A stretch of DNA of 64,000 nt from Taishania sp037189645 (GCA_037189645.1 JBBCIY010000005.1:372001-436000), one strand, 5' to 3'; counted from the first letter of the stretch, positions 57,501-64,000 are shown. Made by a program: numbers and translations. Notes: generated by a model from the sequence alone, not told the origin.

Positions 57501-58166
57501 AGCGAAGATCTCAGAAACAAGAAAAACGCGTTAAAGAACAACGATACGAAAGTTCTGATCGAACAGCAGGACATCAGGAAACAGGCAAACGAAGAGCAGG
57601 CGGCGATCGCACACCGGGATAAAGTGAAAGATATGAGCATTGTTGAAGCTTCTACGACAAACGCACAAACTGAGTTGAACCGTTCTGACCACAGCGAGCG
57701 ACTGCTCACGCAAGATCAGCTGGAAATAAAGAAAGCTGAAAGCAATGCAAAAGCATCTGCTGAGGAGGAGCGAATCAGGCAAAAAGGTGAAGAAGTAAAA
57801 GAGCTCTCCAAGGTGCTCTCAACCAGCCAGGTGTCAAAAAGCAACGAAAAAACGAACAGCATCTACAACACAAAAGCAGAAATAGATAAGCTCAGCAACC
57901 AGGGAACCGAAAAAGTATACATTCCTAATTCCCTGGGTGAAAAATACCCGGAAGGAGTTTCCCAGGAAATGTACCAGCGAAAAGATGATGCCGGGATCCT
58001 CACTGCAATTGTAACCAGGAGAATTGTCGTAATACAGGGAAGAGGCACGGAATACATACGTACACAGACGAATCATGCGATCACTTATACAAAGAATGGA
58101 AGCCCTATTACCGAATACATCTGGCAGAGAGAGACCCAGGATGCTGCTTTACAGCGTCATTATTAG
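51567..58166 (+). CDS. Giant TPR and coiled-coil exported protein (2199 residues)
   Basis: The largest gene in the window. A signal peptide (1-19, ending LGVSQ) precedes a carboxypeptidase-regulatory-like domain (about 22-105). Residues about 165-1650 are roughly twenty degenerate TPR-type units of 60-70 residues, repeating the theme KKYEEALSKYEQAL and ALLxEG, with NATA or EQYP at turn positions. Residues about 1665-2115 are highly charged heptad-like coiled coil. The last 75 residues are a distinct domain: LGEKYPEGVSQEMY, IVTRRIVVIQG, ITYTKNGSPITEYIWQRET. I recall that tail from other Bacteroidetes TPR proteins, function unknown. There is no membrane span or sorting domain, so a periplasmic scaffold is likeliest (inference). 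The 3' end overlaps apbE by 26 bases. Confidence 0.82.
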   Translation: MKKFFLILLLFLPFLGVSQSVDVRFDGVISNLDLGKKEAGVSIAIIQNGQTVSNGTTGSNGKYSVKGKIDVSKPFDVVFSKGGFASKKINFDFKGINLEDTPSGEFKPVESLDMDLFAERPGVDFSFLNTQPVGKFTWDSQGYAKLDENARKLMADKIDKLLKDSEQNAKNNELAYSEAIKAADKAYTEKKYEEALSKYEQALGIPGKSKEQHPINRINEIDGIIQKQKEDQLKFNQENANYINLIKAADNLRDAGDLEKAKQKYEEASDLKSDEQYPLDQITLINKKIKEKETDAQYKKLIEAADLLAKQKSYRSARDNYLEASKLKKDEQYPKDKLKELEAFIKAEEDAASLKQKYEELVAQGEQLVKEEKWEEAKTKFQEALSIEKASTYVQGQIVEIDKKLAEIKAEKERLEKIAKLIQEGDQAKADKTYDAALAKYKEVLALDKENAVVPPKITEVEQFIADEAKNKELNDKFNALVKQGDDAVTAKKYQDAVTKYTEAIALKEDAGVKAKKEEAEKALADLAKTEQLEADFKKLVEEGKAAETAKDYTTALTKYEGALGLKPTDEPTLKKVNEIKKLVSEQQSAAELQQKIEALLQEGISLMEGSVMDGPQLEPAKAKFNEVLSLDAKNAVAAERIAQIDKLLAQQKEQADKDAKFNENVAKGDAEAASQAWEKAIGFYTTALSIRDDAAVREKKDQAQAKLNESANAKKVEEDYQKAIKEADGFRDAKKYTEALAKYEIAKGLKSSETYPQQEIDKINQVLAEEQSAADRKKQIEALLTEGETLFGQKDYPNARAKFVQVQGLDTENATAKKRIADIDAEISKLEGEAAKQQKIAGLIQEGENLFTNAQYPASEAKFKEVLELDKNNATATKYLADIAAKLAEQQQLANAKQQFDHLVAQGDAATSAEKWQEAITAYSGALAIEKNTSVEQKLAFAQQKSGELAQAQEADAKYTAAITAANALHDSEKFEEAIAKYNEAKSFKPGESYPQAEIDRINQLLAGKKSAEQQKQQIEALLAEGQTYMNAKDYPNAKSKYESVLGLDNANATAKAKLAEITDIENTLASAQQKEAQFQQYKTNGIQAFGIQDYNNAMLHFEQALKIKDDAEIKGIVDQITSLRAAQNQQKTQIDALLSKGKVAFDRKSWDEAAGIYNEVLGIEPGNTTAKTQLALIESERAKEQNEAKNLAEFNRLKAQGIAEAQVQEWEKAKHSFEEALKLKSDPEVNQKLDEVKKQIADRLAAEKLEQDYSAAISKAQLAEASSDYANAIAHYTQAHSLKASEQLKTKIDELKSLLDKQNALSATDKKYNDLLAQGDALVSQKEFTAAIQKYNEALQIKPNEQLPVTKAKEAERLAAEQKKSEEDAAFEKIIAAINTKISENDFKKAREYIGTASSLRPNDPRPSTLAAKIESLEKENAAFTDFMEKAAKEEAGKNYQEAISLYEKARSVKPAHPDPIAKIESLRQLLADAANAADKAKMYEQYFNAGLTKQASQEYDLALNNYKNALAAKPNDTKAIQKIAEVESIIAKLEADRKAKQETDAAFNKLVLEADEYFNNKSYQKAVETYRLAQVERPDNAYVKSQLAEAERLNKIDSQALARQQYQKILDVADKYLKDKNYDKAIEYYNRASSINKNDPYPKSKINEINGILNPAKESSDELVDLGEPFDGSILDGEVALKEAEAQRKEAKRSKIKAANEKAILSNIELNENKRAELEATISSLYSLYFQVAEKDKAKTADKVEIASRLHVAQHKQSDLDIAYSNYERQSVSQTQELLDVQREKVSQDFDVNTKKQQENTIEIDKVRIQEEDMTRAKSTSKQNENRQVDSDLTDISKKTEENALTSTIDRAAIAQGVETKRVISEDQSANRTAQNYDESVMTKEQVEKINAAVSERGDVNAEQLAQNTQKLKQIEHTISDKNTDDSKKNYHQSIGVDAEMKEVKSQVAENEVAAEVNRIQNVESLKEKKQELDQSEDLRNKKNALKNNDTKVLIEQQDIRKQANEEQAAIAHRDKVKDMSIVEASTTNAQTELNRSDHSERLLTQDQLEIKKAESNAKASAEEERIRQKGEEVKELSKVLSTSQVSKSNEKTNSIYNTKAEIDKLSNQGTEKVYIPNSLGEKYPEGVSQEMYQRKDDAGILTAIVTRRIVVIQGRGTEYIRTQTNHAITYTKNGSPITEYIWQRETQDAALQRHY

Positions 58167-59163
58167 CAGCATTTCGTTCCTGCTCTCCTGTTCGCAGCAT
58201 CCATCCACAGAAAAAGGCTTTTCGTTTTCCGGAAAAACCCAGGGGACAACTTACTCGATCATTATCGCAGAGGATGCTCTTCATTTCTCACAGACGGAAA
58301 TTGAAGAGCTGCTCGCTGAGTTTGACACCGTATTTTCCACCTATATCGAAGAATCCCATATTTCCCGGCTGAACCGGTCCACAGAAAAATATGTGTTCAA
58401 GGATCAATACACGTTCTTCAAAACCTGCTATGAATTATCCCAAGAAGCCTATTCAACATCCGGCGGATTGTTCGATCCTTCCGTCTATTCGCTTGTAAAA
58501 GAATGGGGGTTTTTCAACAAAGACGAAAACGTTCCCGGATCCTCCCAGATCGATTCCATCCTGTCGTTTACCGGGTTTGAGAAAGGCAGACATCACAGCG
58601 TAACATTTAAAGATGATACTGTTTTTTTCACAAAGTATGATCCGCGTTTCAAACTGGATTTTAACGGCATTGCCCAGGGATATTCCGTCGATGTGATCGC
58701 AGATTTCATAGAGAGCCGGGGGCATGAAAATTATTATGTGGAAATCGGAGGAGAGCTCCGGGTCAGGGGAAAGAACCGGGAAAACCAGCAGTGGAAAATA
58801 GGGATCGATACCCCGAGTGAAACCAATACCGGAGACAACAGGGAAATCATCACAACACTTTCCATCTCTGACTGCGGGATGGCTACCAGCGGAAATTACC
58901 GCAATTTTTTTGAAAAAGACGGCAGGAAATATGGCCATACATTACATCCCAAAACAGGAATGCCGGTCTATACGGATGTGCTGTCAGCAACGGTAATTGC
59001 TCCGAATGCTGCTCTGGCAGATGCTTACGCGACCGTATGTATGATCCTGGGAAAGCAAAAAAGTATTGAATTCATAAAAAATCTCCCTCAGATAAAAATA
59101 GTGCTGACCTATATAAATGAAGAAAATGAAACTGCTGTTTACCGCTCATTTTCAGAAAATTGA
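58141..59163 (+). CDS. apbE: FAD:protein FMN transferase ApbE (lipoprotein)
   Basis: A 340-residue flavin transferase that attaches FMN from FAD to threonine in exported target proteins. The signal peptide ends in LLSC, a lipobox, so it is anchored outside the cytoplasm. Family motifs: GKTQGTTYSIII, SGGLFDPSVYSLVKEWGF, LDFNGIAQGYSVDVIADF, YYVEIGGELRVRG, and the metal/FAD segment HTLHPKTGMPVYTDVLSATVIAP with ADAYATVCMILG. The ATG at 58141 lies within the last 26 bases of the giant TPR gene; a purine-rich GAGAGAGA precedes it. No NqrC/RnfG-like substrate gene is in the window. Confidence 0.92.
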   Translation: MLLYSVIISSISFLLSCSQHPSTEKGFSFSGKTQGTTYSIIIAEDALHFSQTEIEELLAEFDTVFSTYIEESHISRLNRSTEKYVFKDQYTFFKTCYELSQEAYSTSGGLFDPSVYSLVKEWGFFNKDENVPGSSQIDSILSFTGFEKGRHHSVTFKDDTVFFTKYDPRFKLDFNGIAQGYSVDVIADFIESRGHENYYVEIGGELRVRGKNRENQQWKIGIDTPSETNTGDNREIITTLSISDCGMATSGNYRNFFEKDGRKYGHTLHPKTGMPVYTDVLSATVIAPNAALADAYATVCMILGKQKSIEFIKNLPQIKIVLTYINEENETAVYRSFSEN

Positions 59164-59193
59164 GCAACTCCTTTCCATTTAACCGGAATTTAT

Positions 59194-59201
59194 TAACTTC
59201 G
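59194..59201 (+). promoter_or_regulatory. Weak -7 box before first small lipoprotein
   Basis: TAACTTCG deviates from TAnnTTTG by one base and lies 33 bases before the ATG at 59234. Confidence 0.3.
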
Positions 59202-59233
59202 CAATACCATAGTATATCAACTAATAAACTCTT

Positions 59234-59440
59234 ATGAAAAAAATGCTCATTATTTCAGTTGTCGGGACCATTGTTCTGACAGCATGCAAAAAGGACTGGA
59301 CCTGTGAATGCACCCTTAATGGTACTGTTTTCGGAAGTGAAGTCATCCAGGATAAATCAAAAAAGGATGCCAGGTCGGAGTGCGAATCCAATAACGGCTC
59401 AGCAATGGGATATACTGTTTCATGTAGCATTAAAGAATAG
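59234..59440 (+). CDS. Small cysteine-rich lipoprotein, copy 1
   Basis: A 68-residue predicted lipoprotein. The signal peptide ends LTAC, so mature C18 carries the lipid. The mature peptide starts CKKDWTCECT and contains four more cysteines (C24, C26, one in ARSECES, one in TVSCSI), enough for two disulfides. A lysine-rich middle (QDKSKKDARSECES) links the halves. No family recognised. A second version lies 63 bases downstream, and the two share layout, signal peptide and KDWTCECT. Its own promoter is weak; it may be partly read from apbE, 70 bases upstream. Confidence 0.75.
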   Translation: MKKMLIISVVGTIVLTACKKDWTCECTLNGTVFGSEVIQDKSKKDARSECESNNGSAMGYTVSCSIKE

Positions 59441-59470
59441 ATAAATACGGCTTTTTTACAAGAATTCAAT

Positions 59471-59478
59471 TATTTTTG
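59471..59478 (+). promoter_or_regulatory. -7 box before second small lipoprotein
   Basis: TATTTTTG matches TAnnTTTG, 25 bases before the ATG at 59504. It suggests that the two paralogues can be expressed independently. Confidence 0.42.
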
Positions 59479-59503
59479 TATTTTATAATTAAGCCGAAAC
59501 AAC

Positions 59504-59704
59504 ATGAAAAAAGTAATGATGGTGCTGGTGGCCGGAACGTTCGTTCTTACATCATGCAGAAAAGACTGGACCTGTGAATGTACAGCAGGATCCGTATCCG
59601 TAAGAAACACAATCAAAGACAAGAAGAAGAAAGAAGCTAAGGATGAATGTGAAACAAGCGGGAATGCCGGAATTGTTTCCTATGAATGCAAATTAGTAAA
59701 ATAA
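59504..59704 (+). CDS. Small cysteine-rich lipoprotein, copy 2
   Basis: A 66-residue predicted lipoprotein and paralogue of the preceding gene. The signal peptide ends LTSC, and the mature peptide starts CRKDWTCECTAG. Cysteine positions match copy 1: two in TCEC, one in KDECETS, one in SYECKL. The lysine-rich middle (KDKKKKEAKDECE) is also conserved. Outside these anchors the two differ, so the duplication is not recent. Four non-lipidated cysteines suggest a disulfide-stabilised miniprotein on the periplasmic or outer face. Function unknown. Confidence 0.75.
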   Translation: MKKVMMVLVAGTFVLTSCRKDWTCECTAGSVSVRNTIKDKKKKEAKDECETSGNAGIVSYECKLVK

Positions 59705-59723
59705 GCTTCTTACCGGATGAATG

Positions 59724-59760
59724 AGAGAAAGGGGGAATTTCACCGTTCCTCCTTTTTCTG
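59724..59760. terminator. Imperfect hairpin between convergent genes
   Basis: AGAAAGGGGGAA can pair, with bulges, with TTCCTCCTTTTTCT. It lies between the second lipoprotein and the isochorismate-synthase-like gene on the other strand. The T run inside the stem makes it a plausible but imperfect terminator. Confidence 0.5.
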
Positions 59761-59771
59761 TATGTGAAATC

Positions 59772-60731
59772 TTACACTAAATCAAGAATGGTCTTTGATT
59801 TATTTTCGGTTTCCTGCCATTCCGATTCAGGATCTGATTGCTGTGTAAGCCCTCCCCCTACATACACATACAATCCGTTATCCAGGATCTGTGCCGACCG
59901 GAGGTTTACAAACAGATTTGTTTTTGATGAGGAAATCTCCCCTATGATCCCGGCGTAAAACCGTCGGTCATGGGGCTCAAAAAGGGCAATGCATTTCAAT
60001 GCTTCCGGCCTTGGAAAGCCACTGACCGCAGGAGTCGGGTGAATGGCCTGAATGAGCGGCCACTGATCATTCATATCGATCGTAAACCTGAAATGGTTTA
60101 CCAGGTGTTTTACAGGTCCGGCAACGAGCTCTTCCCGTTCCGAAACATGCACATCCCGGCAGATGGAGGAAAGCTCCCGGTATAAAAAATCAGTTACCAG
60201 CTGCTGCTCATGTTCTTCTTTTTCTCCCCAGCCGGTAGTATCCGACGCAGGTTTGGTCCCTGCCAGTGACATCGTTTCTCCCCTGCCCGCTTCTATCCGG
60301 GTCAGTGTTTCAGGTGTTGCCCCGATCCATTTACCCAGCAACGGGCTGTCAAATGAATAGCAAAACGCGCGGGGAAACCCCTCCGCTAATTTCCGGAACA
60401 GGTCCAGTCGTTGCTCTTCATCAAATTCCACGTATTTGATACGTGATAAAACAGCTTTCCCGATATTATGAACCCGCAGGTGATGAATGAACTCATTCGC
60501 CATATCGCAATATGCCGATTTGCCGGTAACAACAGGCAGCTCAACAGCCGGTATTTCTTCCCCGGTTTCTCCTTCAAAGAAACCATAGAAATTCACCCCT
60601 TCAAAATCGGAAACAATGAAGCCTTCAAACAATGCAGGATTATCCAGCTTCCTGAAGGTTCCCGTTTTCTCAATTACCGGTTCACCGGGAAAACGATATG
60701 TCAGCGCTGTCTGCAATTTACCGGGGAACAA
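59772..60731 (-). CDS. Isochorismate synthase-like chorismate-binding enzyme
   Basis: A 319-residue member of the chorismate-binding family (MenF/EntC, PabB, TrpE). Signatures: KAVLSR, SLAGTKPAS, HPTPAVSGFPRPEA, RRFYAGIIGE, and the C-terminal VGGGLTQQSDPESEWQETE with the magnesium-binding glutamates. HPTPAVxGxP and the shortened N-terminus favour isochorismate synthase over the amino-group enzymes. Isochorismate is the entry point to menaquinone, the usual Bacteroidetes quinone. The start appears to be TTG at 60731, overlapping the upstream thioesterase gene by 14 bases. Confidence 0.85.
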   Translation of the reverse strand: MFPGKLQTALTYRFPGEPVIEKTGTFRKLDNPALFEGFIVSDFEGVNFYGFFEGETGEEIPAVELPVVTGKSAYCDMANEFIHHLRVHNIGKAVLSRIKYVEFDEEQRLDLFRKLAEGFPRAFCYSFDSPLLGKWIGATPETLTRIEAGRGETMSLAGTKPASDTTGWGEKEEHEQQLVTDFLYRELSSICRDVHVSEREELVAGPVKHLVNHFRFTIDMNDQWPLIQAIHPTPAVSGFPRPEALKCIALFEPHDRRFYAGIIGEISSSKTNLFVNLRSAQILDNGLYVYVGGGLTQQSDPESEWQETENKSKTILDLV

Positions 60732-61137
60732 TCATGACCGTCAGACGTCCGGTACAAACCAGCTTATTTGTTTCTTCGTGGTGGATATCTACCTGCCACA
60801 CGTGCGTTCTTTTCCCCGCGTGGACCACCTTTCCGGTAGCAACAACAAAGCCGTCTTTCACACCTGCAATATGATTGGCATTGATCTCCAGCCCGACAGG
60901 AATTTCTTTCTCAATATCGATCAGCAAAACCGACCCCATCGATCCGATACTTTCGATCAGAGCAGCACTTGCTCCGCCATGCAGCAATCCGGCCGGCTGA
61001 TGTGTGGATGCTTTAACAGGCATACGCGACCTGACATAATCGTCACCCAATTCGATGCATTTGATCTCCAGCACCTCCATCAACGTATTTTTATTGAGGG
61101 AATTGATGACTTCTAAAGGAACTTGTCTTAATTTCAT
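60718..61137 (-). CDS. Hotdog-fold thioesterase (PaaI/MenI-like)
   Basis: A 139-residue hotdog thioesterase. The central helix HQPAGLLHGGASAALIESIG holds the family motif with the catalytic acid position, and VGLEINANHIAGVKDGFV and THVWQVDI are the flanking strands. Coupling to an isochorismate synthase suggests 1,4-dihydroxy-2-naphthoyl-CoA hydrolase (MenI) of menaquinone synthesis; PaaI-type activity on aryl-CoA is the alternative. The ATG at 61137 starts directly at the conserved region. Confidence 0.82.
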   Translation of the reverse strand: MKLRQVPLEVINSLNKNTLMEVLEIKCIELGDDYVRSRMPVKASTHQPAGLLHGGASAALIESIGSMGSVLLIDIEKEIPVGLEINANHIAGVKDGFVVATGKVVHAGKRTHVWQVDIHHEETNKLVCTGRLTVMIVPR

Positions 61138-61207
61138 AACTGCAAAAATAAGGATTTTATCAGCCCGGCAGACACAAAGCATGCTGAGATTTCAGCCGGG
61201 CAAACCT

Positions 61208-61795
61208 TCAAATGATCCATTTCCTTGCCAACGGTCCTTCATTGAAAATCAGGTCAAGGATGGATAAATTGCTCATACAATCTGCCTTCTGACGAAATAC
61301 CTGGTGATAAGAAGCATGAGAGAATCCCGATTCGGAATCAAGCGGTACATTCCTGAAATCATGTTCGGGATCAAAGTGGTAGACTGTTGTAAAAACTGTC
61401 GGGACAACAATGTCGAGCCATGACAGGATCCGTTGATGAATGGATTCATTCAGGTCAATCAGATAGGTATGCTTTTCCTCCAGCAGCTCTTTGATCTCTA
61501 TGCCGTAATAATCGAAGTAAGCAGAGGAAGAATAAGCGGTTTCGATCGTTTTCCAATGGATTTTCCGCCACCCGTCTTCAACGATCTTTACATCTTCTAC
61601 CGCCGTCTTGTTACCGTTTACCCGCTCTACCGGAATGCTCAGCAACTGTTTTCCGTTAGGTCCCAGCAGCTCACACCGTGTGCGGATGGTCTGCTTTACA
61701 AAATGTTCCTTTACTTCCACGAACGGCTCTTTTGCATTGACATAATGCCTGTAATATGCAATCGGTGCAAAATAAGCCGTCGGAAAAATATACAT
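61208..61795 (-). CDS. WbqC-like family protein
   Basis: A 195-residue protein of the WbqC-like family (PTAYFAPIAYYRHYVNAKEP, RCELLGPNGKQLLSIPVE, YSSSAYFDYYG). The original WbqC is encoded in O-antigen clusters, but the biochemical function is unknown. The ATG at 61795 shares one base with the stop codon of lepB (TAATG on the minus strand), so the two are translationally coupled. Confidence 0.83.
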   Translation of the reverse strand: MYIFPTAYFAPIAYYRHYVNAKEPFVEVKEHFVKQTIRTRCELLGPNGKQLLSIPVERVNGNKTAVEDVKIVEDGWRKIHWKTIETAYSSSAYFDYYGIEIKELLEEKHTYLIDLNESIHQRILSWLDIVVPTVFTTVYHFDPEHDFRNVPLDSESGFSHASYHQVFRQKADCMSNLSILDLIFNEGPLARKWII

Positions 61796-63660
61796 TACTT
61801 AATCGCTTTGAAAATCCGCTCCCAGCGAATACCGTATTCAGGATTGCTTGAGAACCACGTCATGGATGCCTTACCTACAATATGGTCTTCCGGAACGAAT
61901 CCCCAGGTACGTGAATCAGCAGACTGGTAGCGGTTATCCCCCATCATCCAATAATAATTCATTTCCACCTTATAGGTCGTTGTCTTCTTCCCGTCTATGT
62001 ATATTCCGTCTGCTTTCTCTTCCAGCTTGTGCCCTTCATAAGCAGTGATAATCCGGCGGTAATAAGCAATGTTCTCCTTTGTAAAATCGACGACTTTTCC
62101 TTTGTAAGGAATCTGGATCCGTTCAAAATTGGAGACATTGTTCGAAACATTGATGTCTTTCGGGAAATACATCAGGTTATAGATCTGTTCTGACGCCCTG
62201 AATATTCCTGTGCTATCGGGCGTGTATCTCGGTCTGACAGAAACATCAAATCTCACCTCCGGGTACGCAAGCCTTACCTTTTCGATTGTAGACAGGTTCG
62301 CATGAACTCCGTAAATGACCCCGTTATTGTCATAATCACGCGCAATGTCGCTTGTTTCAATCCCAAACCGTTCGTACAGTCGTTCCGCTGTTTCGAAGCT
62401 TGTTTCACTCGCTACATACAGTAAATTCTGATCCGGGGCAACCTCTGCAGGTTGATCATTGATGTATAAAATTGAATTTCTTATTTCCAGGTAATCCTTC
62501 GGCATCCCGACACAGCGTTTGATGTAATTCTCCCGCTTGTCTACAGGACGGTAAATAATTCCATGGTGTTTTATGAGCTGCCCCGTTTGTTTATCCTGGG
62601 AGATCTTATCATCAGCGATCAGCTTCCGGGCCTGGTTTTTCCAGTAGGACAATTGTTTAATAAACTCAGCGCTGGCCTGCTCGCTCACCATTCTTTCAAG
62701 CAGGTCGTTCTGGTACCCCAGCCTGGCGATTGAATCCGTTATCGTACGGAATCTTCCATTCTCCCTTCCCCTCTCAAGGAACAAACGGTGCGCTTCGTCA
62801 TTGACGATCCCTTCGTATTCATGTCCCATCAGTCCGTAAGGCATGCGTGGATCATAAACGGCCGTATCTCCCGCCGGGTAATTGAATACAACCACATCGT
62901 AGGGTTTGATCTTTCCGAATCCGGGTAAACGTGTATATGTTCCCTTCTCCAGGGTAGTATACGATTTCATTGTAATAAACGGAGTGGTGTTGTGTACCAG
63001 TGGGTAAGACAATGGTGTCACCGGGACTTTTGGCCCGTAAGCCAGCTTATTTACAAACAGGAAATCTCCGACCAGCAGGGTTCTTTCCATAGACCCGGTA
63101 GGAATTCTGAATGGTTCAAACACGTACGTACGGATGATGAGCGCGGCGATCAACGCGAACAAGATGGAATCGCCCCATTCTTTCACTTTTGATTTCGCTC
63201 CCGGCCGCTCACGCGTTACCGCCCCGATTCCCAAGGCAATGATATGGCCGATGACAGGAAGCACCAGGAACAAAACCAGGTGATCGCCCCATTCCCGCTG
63301 TGCGACTTCCTTGCTGTTGGCCCAATTGGTTTCCGGCAGCATCTGGTCCTGGTTTCTGGCGATTTTAAAGAATATTAAGTACGGGAAGAAAATCCCCTGG
63401 ATGGTATCCAGCAAGCTGAAATACCCGAAACGGCGGATATAGCTGACATTCACAACGGACCACATAACCAGGTGCACACCCGGTATTGCGAGCAGTGAAG
63501 CCCACCAGCCTTTTTTCACCAGCACCTTGAAAGCAATGTAGTAGTTGTAGACAGGAACCAAGGCTTCCCATGGTTTTCTTCCCATCAGCTCAAAGCTTTT
63601 CCACCACATAGCCAGGTATGGATGAACTAAAATAAAAATGTAGAAATAAATAAAACTCAT
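61795..63660 (-). CDS. lepB: Signal peptidase I, enlarged form
   Basis: A 621-residue membrane protease that removes signal peptides from exported proteins. Residues about 1-110 form several membrane helices resembling a DUF5684-type module. Two further spans (about 125-145 and 165-180) lead to the catalytic region with nucleophile S190 in RIPTGSMERTLLVGD and base K381 in ENYIKRCVGMPKD. The final box MMGDNRYQSADSRTWGFVP confirms the family. S190 and K381 are 191 residues apart, against 54 in E. coli LepB, so a large insertion separates them, with a second between K381 and the last box. WbqC-like gene follows with one-base overlap; dapB lies 55 bases upstream, same strand. Confidence 0.92.
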   Translation of the reverse strand: MSFIYFYIFILVHPYLAMWWKSFELMGRKPWEALVPVYNYYIAFKVLVKKGWWASLLAIPGVHLVMWSVVNVSYIRRFGYFSLLDTIQGIFFPYLIFFKIARNQDQMLPETNWANSKEVAQREWGDHLVLFLVLPVIGHIIALGIGAVTRERPGAKSKVKEWGDSILFALIAALIIRTYVFEPFRIPTGSMERTLLVGDFLFVNKLAYGPKVPVTPLSYPLVHNTTPFITMKSYTTLEKGTYTRLPGFGKIKPYDVVVFNYPAGDTAVYDPRMPYGLMGHEYEGIVNDEAHRLFLERGRENGRFRTITDSIARLGYQNDLLERMVSEQASAEFIKQLSYWKNQARKLIADDKISQDKQTGQLIKHHGIIYRPVDKRENYIKRCVGMPKDYLEIRNSILYINDQPAEVAPDQNLLYVASETSFETAERLYERFGIETSDIARDYDNNGVIYGVHANLSTIEKVRLAYPEVRFDVSVRPRYTPDSTGIFRASEQIYNLMYFPKDINVSNNVSNFERIQIPYKGKVVDFTKENIAYYRRIITAYEGHKLEEKADGIYIDGKKTTTYKVEMNYYWMMGDNRYQSADSRTWGFVPEDHIVGKASMTWFSSNPEYGIRWERIFKAIK

Positions 63661-63715
63661 TTTCTGTCTGTTTAATTTTCAATATTTGTCAGATCATTCC
63701 AGGATAAGGCGCTTC

Positions 63716-64000
63716 TCATTCGTTCATACCGAGTACATCCGACATGGTAAAGATACCTTTTTTTCCGTTCAGAAATTCTGCTGCCAGAACAGCCCCCAGT
63801 GCAAACCCTTTTCTGCTGTGTGCCTCGTGCCTGATCTCAATTGTATCCACTTCCGAAGCATAACGGACAACATGTGTTCCGGGAACATCCGGCTGGCGGA
63901 AAGATGTAATGGCCAATTCATTCGTTTCAACCACAGGTGCCTTTTCTTCTCCCAGTTTCCAGTGATCCAGGGAATCAATGGCACTGATGATATCGTTTGC
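63716..64000 (-). CDS. dapB: 4-hydroxy-tetrahydrodipicolinate reductase, C-terminus (partial)
   Basis: The C-terminal 94 codons; the N-terminal Rossmann part lies beyond the window. EIRHEAHSRKGFALGAVLAA and the final GKKGIFTMSDVLG are the conserved end of Bacteroidetes DapB. The enzyme reduces the dipicolinate intermediate of lysine and diaminopimelate synthesis with NAD(P)H. It precedes lepB on the same strand by 55 bases and may be cotranscribed. Confidence 0.92.
   Translation of the reverse strand, partial: ANDIISAIDSLDHWKLGEEKAPVVETNELAITSFRQPDVPGTHVVRYASEVDTIEIRHEAHSRKGFALGAVLAAEFLNGKKGIFTMSDVLGMNE

Overview
The window comes from a member of the Bacteroidetes, most likely order Flavobacteriales. 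Support: gliding genes gldB and gldC side by side; at least three large secreted proteins ending in type IX secretion (T9SS) sorting domains; SusC-style outer-membrane receptors with carboxypeptidase-D regulatory domains; a hybrid two-component regulator; a Bacteroidetes-type LptD; and many -7 boxes of the form TAnnTTTG. Both ends are cut inside genes: a 2-oxoacid dehydrogenase E1 subunit on the left and dapB on the right. No rRNA, tRNA, insertion sequence or CRISPR array was recognised.

Layout. 1-4.5 kb: E1 tail, asnS, and a TPR/histidine kinase/receiver/AraC hybrid regulator. 4.6-8.5 kb: a secreted adhesin-like protein built from seven exact 396-bp repeats. 8.6-12.6 kb (minus): gamma-carbonic-anhydrase-like protein, FMN reductase, outer-membrane receptor. 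12.6-17.5 kb (minus): an AT-richer accessory island with a 1366-residue polymorphic-toxin-like protein ending in a ParB/sulfiredoxin-type domain, a small zinc-ribbon protein that may be its immunity partner, and a degraded extra copy of the toxin's linker. 17.7-25.5 kb: LptD, diverging from an amidase/MCE/iron-sulfur operon. 25.8-30.5 kb: secA, a DUF2520 dehydrogenase-like protein and a KdsC-like phosphatase. 30.6-39.9 kb: a secreted serine protease, an FKBP isomerase, rsmD/DUF3822, an outer-membrane barrel protein, a degenerate arginase-fold protein, a T9SS cargo protein and an NlpC/P60 peptidase. 39.9-51.5 kb: MerR regulator, TonB receptor, 2Fe-2S ferredoxin, a barrel protein/M48 protease pair, nadE, gldB-gldC-DUF2797 and a FAD oxidoreductase. 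51.6-59.7 kb: a 2199-residue TPR/coiled-coil protein overlapping an ApbE lipoprotein gene, then two tandem small cysteine-rich lipoproteins. 59.8-64 kb (minus): menaquinone-type genes (isochorismate synthase, hotdog thioesterase), WbqC-like protein, an enlarged signal peptidase I, and dapB.

Most of the window is ordinary chromosome devoted to envelope building and protein export (SecA, LepB, LptD, T9SS cargo, MCE, amidase, TonB receptors). The clearest candidate for an undescribed system is the 12.8-17.5 kb toxin island. Its displaced linker fragment (73 of 77 bases identical to the intact gene) is what exchange of toxin C-terminal cassettes would leave behind. Other points of interest are the giant TPR/ApbE locus, the KDWTCECT lipoprotein pair, the arginase-fold protein that has lost half its metal ligands, and three genes whose -7 box lies only 4-5 bases before the start codon, which suggests leaderless mRNAs. 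All functional statements are from reading the sequence; no database search was run.
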